From Aquipluma nitroreducens (GTDB taxonomy: Bacteria > Bacteroidota > Bacteroidia > Bacteroidales > Prolixibacteraceae): a DNA stretch of 64,000 bases. Shown here piece by piece: positions 29,803 to 37,000 of this stretch. Below the pieces are notes generated by a model. The model did no database searches, was not told where the DNA came from, and was given only the letters and a program-made list of their open reading frames with translations. The stretch's first letter is position 1; each line of letters begins with the position of its first letter. The DNA lies in the NCBI RefSeq assembly GCF_009689585.1, contig NZ_AP018694.1, positions 3,177,001 to 3,241,000 on the forward strand, written 5' to 3'. The translations under genes and the position numbers were made by a program.

Positions 29803-30203
29803 ACTCACCCCGCGCTCATCTGCGATGTGCTTTTCCCCTCTCTCGCGAGAGAGGGGGAACGTCAGCTTGTGGACGTGGGGTGAGTCAACAATCAAATGAA
29901 TAACACCGAATAGGCCAGAAAAAAGGCTTGTCGAAAAAAGAGAATGAAAGATGAACAAATTAAAATAATACACAGACTCACCCCAAGCCCATCTGCGATG
30001 TGCTTTTCCCCTCTCTCGCGAGAGAGAGGGGCAGACTGGAGCTAGCGACAGTTGGGGTGAGTCAGAAAAATGAATTAAAAATGGGAAGAGAGAATGAAAT
30101 TGAAAAATAAAACCCTTACTCACCCCAAGCCCATCTGCGATGTGCGTTTCCCCTCTCTCGTGAGAGAGGGGCTGACTGGAGCTAGCGACAGTCGGGGTGA
30201 GTC
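29803..30203. repeat. Cloverleaf-like palindromic repeat, copies 3 to 5 (downstream of DUF559)
   Basis: Copies lie at 29803-29886, 29976-30063 and 30118-30203. They keep the ACTCACCCC/GGGGTGAGT closing stem and the central CCCCTCTCTCG palindrome. Copy 3 has a different third arm (ACGTC/GACGT); copies 4 and 5 share GACTG/CAGTT or CAGTC with copy 2. Spacers between 4 and 5 resemble those between 1 and 2. Confidence 0.9.
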
Positions 30204-30568
30204 AACAAAATACAATAAAGAAGTTATTAACCTTAAATAAATAAAAAATGGAACAAAACTACATCGAAAAGCAAGTGAAGAATCAAATTCAATTAATCGT
30301 TCGCGAAACAAATTCCGAAGTGAATTATTCAGCACTTCGATTTCAATCGAAACTGAAATTATCCGGTATTTTTATAATCCCTAATAAAGGGAAAGGGCCG
30401 CCAGGCCAAACGCGTAGCCCGGGTTATTTTCCTAAGCACCCGCCCGATGAAGTCGCCACCCCCGACAGGGTTTCGAACCCTGTTAGGGGTAAAGGCCACA
30501 TTTTTAATAGTATACATTTTTTTAAAACAATAAAACCAAATTTTTTATTACAATTAAATTTTTTAATC
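30204..30568. repeat. Leader of the secreted protein gene with a REP-like palindrome
   Basis: The stretch holds a palindrome at 30458-30490 (CGACAGGGTT...AACCCTGTTAGGGG) in a GC-rich block (30380-30500) unlike its AT-rich surroundings. The open frame from 30248 that runs through it ends inside the true signal peptide and is not a convincing gene. Confidence 0.6.
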
Positions 30569-31537
30569 ATGAAAAAGCAATTTTTATTTCTCACGATGTT
30601 TTCGGTTGCGTTAATTTTCGCTGGTACTAACAAATCTTATGCGCAGTGCGCTGATGATGCTTTACATCCAATGGCTGGAAAGGATTACCATTATGTGATT
30701 ACAACAGCTGGTGGTGGTACTGCTAAATCCTATGAATGGATTGTTACAACTTCAACTGACATTGTTAAAACAGGGACTTTTGCAACAACGATCGCTCCAG
30801 GACCAACTACTTATACAATAACTAATGCAGGTACTGCAGATGCAACTATTAACTGGTCACCAACTGTAATTGCAGCAGCGATGGCGGCAACTCCTACTGA
30901 TTATTATGTAGCGGTTAAATATGTAGCTACGAGTGCGGCGGATGGTTGTGATGTGGATAATGTTAAGGCTTATAAAATCAACCCTGTGAATATGTTCCAA
31001 ATCGACCTTGCTAATGTTAAATCGGATGGTTCTGCAGGTACTGGTAATAATTGTACATCTACTGTTGTTGATGCAAAAATTACTGCTGGTGCTACTCCTA
31101 CTATTACTTATGATTATGGCACAAGCAGTGTATATGTAAAAGTTACTGCCAAAAATTTCAGTGGCAGTTGGGATATGACTGTTGGAAGTGGCCTTTTGGC
31201 TGCTCTTAATGCTGCCGAATCTGGAAAGCTGTATTGGTCACCAACTATTGGAGGTACAGAAATCGAAGTAACTCCTGGGACTGCTATAACTATTCCGGAA
31301 AAAACTATTGATCCTACTGATGCAGAAGATATTTATTTAAGACTTGAGGTTGATCATAACACATGGGAAGGGTTGACTGCAGAAGCATTCCCATTTGCTG
31401 TTGATGGAAAAGATAAAGCAGGAAATGATGATGTTTCCGCAACTTGCGCCGCAGATGCTGACATTGTCACTCAAACGATTCTGGAACGTCCAACAATTAC
31501 TAATGGCACTGTTGTTGGTGGGTTTATTATGCCGTAA
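30569..31537 (+). CDS. Secreted PKD-like protein of the adhesin cluster
   Basis: The 322-residue precursor starts at the ATG at 30569, which gives a clean signal peptide (residues 1-26, ending KSYAQ). The N-terminal part has the pattern KSYEW...INWSP...YYVAVKY...DGCD, shared with the N-termini of the next two secreted proteins at 33124 and 34019. A Thr/Ala-rich beta region follows, ending GGFIMP. No T9SS sorting domain is seen. It is probably a surface or periplasmic component of the same apparatus as the large adhesins; its function is unknown. Confidence 0.75.
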   Translation: MKKQFLFLTMFSVALIFAGTNKSYAQCADDALHPMAGKDYHYVITTAGGGTAKSYEWIVTTSTDIVKTGTFATTIAPGPTTYTITNAGTADATINWSPTVIAAAMAATPTDYYVAVKYVATSAADGCDVDNVKAYKINPVNMFQIDLANVKSDGSAGTGNNCTSTVVDAKITAGATPTITYDYGTSSVYVKVTAKNFSGSWDMTVGSGLLAALNAAESGKLYWSPTIGGTEIEVTPGTAITIPEKTIDPTDAEDIYLRLEVDHNTWEGLTAEAFPFAVDGKDKAGNDDVSATCAADADIVTQTILERPTITNGTVVGGFIMP

Positions 31538-31800
31538 TTATATTTTAGAATTATAAAGATAGATATTTTTGCTTTTTCATGAAACCCTATACTTTTTCCG
31601 GTTGGGTGGCTTCTGTAGCTTCGATGAACTCAGTTAACGAAACCCCCGATCGGAAAAGGAAGTGGGAAATGAAAAACAGAAAGGAATTTGATCCTGAGCC
31701 ACGGCTCCTACTGTAAGGTTTAAAATATTCATTATCATTTAAAACATCAACTAATGAATTCAAACGCTCACATTGAACATTCAATCTTCAACTTAAGAGC

Positions 31801-32136
31801 TTCGAACGGTTCCTTTAACCTTCCGAACGCCCACTTCATGCTTTCGAACGACTGTTTCAGCCTTTCGAATGCCTTCTCAATGTCTTGCAACGACTACTTA
31901 AGCCTTTGCAACCGTTACTTAAATGCTTGCAGCCGTTACTTAGTGTCTTGCGGGAGCTACTTAAGCCTTTGCAACCGTTACTTAACGTCTTGCAACGAGT
32001 ATTTCACATCTTGCGACGAGTATTTCATGTCTTGCAATGAGTATTTCATGTCTTGCAACGAAGATTTCACGTCTTGCAACGAGTATTTCGCGTTTACGAA
32101 CGATGTTTACACGTTTTCAAACGGTTATTTAACTTT
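31801..32136. repeat. Minisatellite of sixteen 21-nt units
   Basis: Units start at 31801 and every 21 bases thereafter to 32116, without a single insertion or deletion. Typical units read TTGCAACGAGTATTTCAtGTC; earlier ones begin TTCGAACG. On the plus strand the frame starting at 31754 is open across the array and gives a seven-residue repeat (SCNEYFT). On the minus strand the ancestral-looking unit reads as a coiled-coil heptad (RLKQSFE, SLQDMKY) but several units carry stops where Gln was. Whether either strand is translated cannot be decided here. Confidence 0.85.
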
Positions 32137-32432
32137 TTCGGGCGACCTGATGCCCAAAAAGCAGAATGACCATGCGAAAATCCATCGGGATTGTGGCAAT
32201 CCATCAAAAAAAGAACAGATTGCTTCGTCGTACCTCCTCGCAATGACGGGTAATGGAATTAATTAAATACGATGTGACCCATGTGGTTCAACAATTATTA
32301 AAAACTGAAATGCCAATGAATACAGGACAGATGCCGGAAATTCAACCTTTTGCAAATCCATTGAATTGTCCGGAAGAAAGCCGATAAGAGTTATAAGTTA
32401 AGAATGATGAGTTATGAGTTCCCTCAACGGAG

Positions 32433-32590
32433 TGTCATTGCGAACTCAGTGAAGCAATCTGTTGGAAGAACCAGAAATGATGAACATGATTGCCGGTATG
32501 CGAATAGATTGCCACGGCTTCGTGCCTCAGCCTCGCAATGACGATGAATTACGCATTATCCTTTGCCGTCTGCTTTAGCTGACGGACATG
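32433..32590. repeat. Composite MITE-like repeat, copy A
   Basis: This 158-base unit begins GTCATTGCGAAC, passes through an inverted AAGCAATCT...AGATTGCC pair and CTCGCAATGACG, and ends with a TTTGCCGTC...GACGGACAT hairpin. It is about 90 percent identical to copy B at 32899-33057. Confidence 0.85.
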
Positions 32591-32608
32591 GAAATCATCA
32601 TCAGCGCG

Positions 32609-32692
32609 TCATTGCCTGCCCGATGTAAGCGGACGAACGCAGTGAAGCAATCTCAAATTAGAACGGATTGCTTCGTCCCTCGCAATGACGGG
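32609..32692. repeat. GTCATTGC...CGCAATGAC palindromic repeat
   Basis: A shorter relative of the flanking composite repeats, opening GTCATTGCCTGCCCG and closing CCTCGCAATGAC, with inner AAGCAATC/GATTGCTT arms. Confidence 0.8.
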
Positions 32693-32785
32693 TAAAAGAA
32701 TTGATTAAATACTATGTGCCCTATGTGGCTATGTAGGTTACATTAAAAACAACAAAAAATGAAAAACAAACAATATGGCCCGAAA

Positions 32786-32870
32786 GGATCACGGGGCGAC
32801 CCGCCCATCGAATCCGGATCACGGGGTCACCCTTACTGGATTTATGATCCATGGGGTGATTCCCCGGATC
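32786..32870. repeat. GGATCACGGGG-type repeat cluster
   Basis: GGATCACGGGG occurs at 32786 and 32817, with a partly inverted form (CCATGGGGTGATTCCCC) before GGATC at 32866-32870. The short frame through it is repeat-derived and not considered a gene. Confidence 0.55.
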
Positions 32871-32898
32871 GTTGGTGCGAACAGCACTTTCACGGAAC

Positions 32899-33057
32899 GT
32901 CATTGCGAACGTAGTGAAGCAATCTGTTGGAAGAACTAGAAATGATGAACATGAATTATCCGTATGCGAATAGATTGCCGCGGCTTCGTGTCTCAGCCTC
33001 GCAATGACGATGAATTAAGCATTATCTTTTGCCGTCTGCTTTAGCGGACGGACATAG
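32899..33057. repeat. Composite MITE-like repeat, copy B
   Basis: Near-identical direct copy of 32433-32590. It ends 66 bases before the TTG start of the next secreted-protein gene and so may carry regulatory or terminator activity. Confidence 0.85.
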
Positions 33058-33123
33058 GGTACGACAGAGCTCACACCGAAGTCGGACTGACATACAGAAA
33101 CAGAAATTAAAATTGAAAATTAA

Positions 33124-33819
33124 TTGAAGAAGCTCTTGTACATAGCACGTTATCCGGCACTGGCAGTTCTGCTGCTGATGCTGTTGGCTTGGACACCCGT
33201 CCTGGCCCAGACCGTCGTGTACCAGGGACAAACCACGCCACTTTCTGTGGTTGACCAAAACGTGGGTGATACCTATTCCTGGGAATTGTACGATGATGGT
33301 ACTGTAAACTTTGCAACAGTGCCAGGCTCCTGTCCAACCAGTAAAGCTGATTTTGTTGGTGGAAATACAGGTGCAACAGTGAGTGTTGAGTGGAAACAAC
33401 CGGGAACTTATTTCTTTAAAGTCAATGCTTTAAACATAACAGGATGTACGAATAATCTGAGAGTCGGAATTGTTAAGGTAATTCCTTCGTTGCCAAAAGC
33501 GGTTCTGGAGATGAGCCCTGAAGATATTTGTGTTGGAGAATCGGCTGAACTGAAAGTTACGTTTAGCGGCAAAGATCCGTGGAGTATGAAATTGCAGGCT
33601 AAGGATCTGGTAACAGGAATAATTTCGATAGAGGATCATTCGGGAATCACGGCAGCGGGTAATCCATTACGAATACCGGTTAATCCAAATACAACAACCG
33701 AATACACGGTAATTGAGGTAAGTAATGAGTTCGGTGTACAGACAATTCCGTCAAATTCCGTAACATTGACAGTTCATCCATTGCCTGAAAAAACGCCTAT
33801 TTATCTGAAAACACCCTGA
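33124..33819 (+). CDS. Secreted Ig/PKD-like protein of the adhesin cluster, TTG start
   Basis: The 231-residue precursor has a strong signal peptide (residues 1-29, ending PVLAQ). The start is forced to TTG at 33124 because an in-frame TAA immediately precedes it. An N-terminal PKD-like domain (SWELYD...VSVEWKQPGTYFFKV...GCTNN...VGIVKVIP) matches the domain in the neighbouring proteins at 30569 and 34019. A second Ig-like domain covers about 128-225 (SPEDICVGESAELKV...TVHPLPEKTP). No T9SS sorting domain is present. The role is probably structural, in the surface complex. Confidence 0.8.
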   Translation: MKKLLYIARYPALAVLLLMLLAWTPVLAQTVVYQGQTTPLSVVDQNVGDTYSWELYDDGTVNFATVPGSCPTSKADFVGGNTGATVSVEWKQPGTYFFKVNALNITGCTNNLRVGIVKVIPSLPKAVLEMSPEDICVGESAELKVTFSGKDPWSMKLQAKDLVTGIISIEDHSGITAAGNPLRIPVNPNTTTEYTVIEVSNEFGVQTIPSNSVTLTVHPLPEKTPIYLKTP

Positions 33820-33917
33820 GGATAAAAAAGGAATGAGGAATGAGACAATTTGAAAATAAGAAGATGAAACAATTTAAAGATGAGACAATTTAGTTTATTA
33901 GATAACTTAATAATGGT

Positions 33918-33981
33918 CGTCATTGCGAGGAACGAAGCAATCTGTAAATCGCGAGCTTGCTTCACTACGTTCGCAATGACG
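33918..33981. repeat. GTCATTGCGA...CGCAATGAC palindromic repeat
   Basis: A 64-base imperfect palindrome with inner AAGCAATCT and GCTTGCTTC arms, in the 199-base gap before the 1,831-residue protein gene. Same family as the elements at 32.4-33.1 kb. Confidence 0.8.
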
Positions 33982-34018
33982 AAATACATTTCGTAACCCG
34001 AAACCCGAAACATATAAA

Positions 34019-37000
34019 ATGCTGAAATTGCTGAAATACATACTACTGATGACCTTCTTCCTGGTTGCGCCTGCCGCAGCAAGGGCTCAGTATGTCATCG
34101 ACAAAGTATGTAAAGATGCGGTGCGTACCTATCGGGTTGATCAGGGAAATGGAGAGCCCGTGTTAAGTTATAACTGGATATTGACTGATGTTTCAGGAAG
34201 TCAGTTACTCGTTTCTGCCGGAAGTCCATCGGGTGCCGGAAGTGAAATTAAAATTACATGGAGCTTCGATCCGGGAGTTTACACCTTGTCGGTAGAGAAG
34301 CTGACTCAATTTAGTTGTCAGGTTAAGGAGCTGGGAATCGTTGAGGTTACACCTGTCCCCATTGTGGATGCCGGTGCCGATCAAACGGTTTGTGTTGAAA
34401 CTGGAACGCTGGTGAGTCTGGACGGTGCCAAAGTAACTGATGTAACTGCTGCCGGAGTTGAATGGACAACCAGCGGAGATGGAACGTTTATTGATTCGAA
34501 AGCAGTAAATCCAATTTACACGCCTGGACCGGGCGATCTGTTGGCCGGAAAAGTAACTCTTAAGCTTACTGCGAAGAGTATGGGTGATGATGAGGATGGT
34601 TGCCTTCAGGAAGATGAAATTGAAATCAAGCTCAGCCCCAAACCCTTGTTAGTAATTACAAATCCGAAAGCGGTATGTGAACCTGATGGGGTCGATCTGA
34701 CCGCTGCATCGGTAACTGTAGGAAGTACTAAACCTATTGGAGTAGAGCCGACATACTGGATGGATGCTGCCACGACAATTGCACTGGCAAATCCTAACCA
34801 TGTGATCGTATCAGGAACTTATTACATTAAGCTTGGTGACAATGTAAATTGTCAGGATATACAGCCAGTAATTGTTACTATCAACAAACAGCCCAATCTT
34901 GTGATTAAAGATCCACTGGCAGTTTGTGAACCCTCAACGGTCAATTTAGCAGCCTCTTATATTACTGCAGGAAGCGATCCTGGTCTGACATTCTCGTATT
35001 GGAACGATGCTTCAGCAACATCACCGCTTGCAAATTATAATGCAGTAAGTTCAAATGGAACTTTTTACATTAAAGCTGTTATTGGAGCTGAATGTTCTTC
35101 AAGCATAAAGCCGGTAACAGTATCGATTATACAAAAAAGTGAGCCACAATTTAATATCTTAAATTTATTGTGTCAAAACAGCACTCCTCCGGATTTGCCA
35201 ACCATTTCAACGGACAACATTACTGGTTCATGGAACCCATCTGTTATTTCGACCAGTTCACTCGGAGATGCTTCCTATGTGTTTACGCCTAATCCGGGAG
35301 AATGTGCATTACCAACATTAGTTAATATTACCATTACCGATAACATTGTTCCAGCATTTTCGGCCATTGGTCCATTCTGCGTAGGCGAATCTCCAACTCC
35401 GTTGCCCCTAACATCGAACAATGGTATTAAAGGAACGTGGAATCCTGCAACAATTTCAACAACCACAAGCGGAACGAACAATTATATTTTTACTCCTGAT
35501 CCCGACCCCGGGCAGTGTGCAAATCCGTTACCAATACAAATAAAAGTTACTGATCCGGTTACTCCAACTTTCGATCCAATTGATCCAATTTGTCAAAATT
35601 CAGCGAATCCCTTGCCTGGCAAATCCATCGAAGGAATTCCGGGGAGCTGGTCGCCAGCGTTTTCATCGGCTACAGAGGGTTTAACCACGTACACATTTAC
35701 TCCAAATAATAGTTTCTGCTTCAAAACCACAACAGTTGATGTTGTGGTTAATCCGCCAATAGTCATCACCGAGACTCATGTAAATCTTGATTATAGCGTT
35801 ACTCCTATTGGCAGCATTAATCTTACAGTAAGTGGCGGTAGTGGAGATTTTAGTTACTCATGGACTGGACCAAATGGGTTTACATCATCCTCGAAGGATT
35901 TAATAGGTTTGGCTGAAGGAAGTTATGCTGTGACCGTTGTTGACAATTTAACAAATTGCCAGGAAATAAAAACGATAATTCTTACTTCGTTTGTTGTCCC
36001 ACTTACTGTTACTACAAATAATACACTTGAAACCTGCCCCGGTAGTGGTGATGCAACTGCAACAGCAATTGCTTCCGGAGGAACTTCACCATATTTCTAT
36101 CAATGGGAAAATGGGCAAACCGGACAAACGATAGGCGGTTTAACTGCAGGGACTTATAATGTTACAGTTACCGATGCTGATGGAACAAGCATACCTGCAA
36201 GCGTTTCTATTCCAAAAGCAACGAGCAAATTTGGGTTTAATCCAACATACAATAATCCTTGCTTTGGAGAAAAAGCTTATATCGAAATATATTTTACAAA
36301 TGTGCCTAACGGTCTTGGACTTATTGATGTTTATTATGATGGCGGCAAGTTTCCAGACTTGACCATTATTGACAATTACGTTAAGATTGATAATGTGGAT
36401 GTAAGAACCTACAATAATGTAAGGATTCAAATCAACGGATGTTGGTCGGATGGGATTCCGCTTTATATAAAATACCCTGATTACACTTTGGCAGCTGTCG
36501 GGAAAAACCCTCTTTGTGCCGGTGATAATGGAAGTATAGATTTAAGCTTCACCTATGTATTGGATGGTTTTTATGAAATTTTATATGATGGTGGTTCTTT
36601 GGGGATGGTCGAGGTTAAAGGAGGTAAGGCAAGCGTATCGGTGCCACCCGGAGAATACAACAACCTAAAAATTGTTGTAGAATCCTGTCCAACACCAGAT
36701 GGTGTTTCAGTTAAAATAAATGAAATGCCAGCATTGACCCCACCAACAGTTGAAATTGTTCAACCCGATTGCGATATTCCGGCAGGAACGATCAAGGTAC
36801 TAACTCCTTTGCCATCGGCTGGTATAACCTATACATTAAAAGGCACAAATCCGGTAGTTCTTCCACAAACAAATACAACAGGTGTATTCGCGGGATTGGC
36901 CGCGGGTGATTACGACCTGTTTTATACCGATGCAATGGGGTGTACTTCAACTCCGGCGGTCAGCATAAAGATTAATGCTCACCCTGTAACGCCAGCCGAT

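Larger units (their letters stand above)
31538..33123. other. 1.6-kb gene-poor, repeat-rich stretch
   Basis: Apart from the 21-nt array it holds a GTCATTGCGA...CGCAATGAC family fragment at 32217-32252, further copies at 32433-32590, 32609-32692 and 32899-33057, and a GGATCACGGGG-type repeat at 32786-32870. No convincing protein gene, tRNA or terminator was found. Confidence 0.6.

Noticed and set aside
29167-30203. CRISPR array
   Set aside because: Repeats are about 86 bases long and palindromic throughout, spacers are similar to each other, and a gene interrupts the series.
30248-30568. N-terminal extension of the secreted protein at 30569
   Set aside because: It runs through a REP palindrome and precedes a clean signal peptide, so the real start is the ATG at 30569.
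31801-32136. CRISPR array
   Set aside because: Units are contiguous 21-nt repeats with no spacers, and no cas gene is near.
31754-32266. 170-residue protein gene over the 21-nt array
   Set aside because: Openness follows from the stop-free repeat unit, the C-terminus is made of another dispersed repeat, and there is no signal or domain; kept only as a repeat with an open question.
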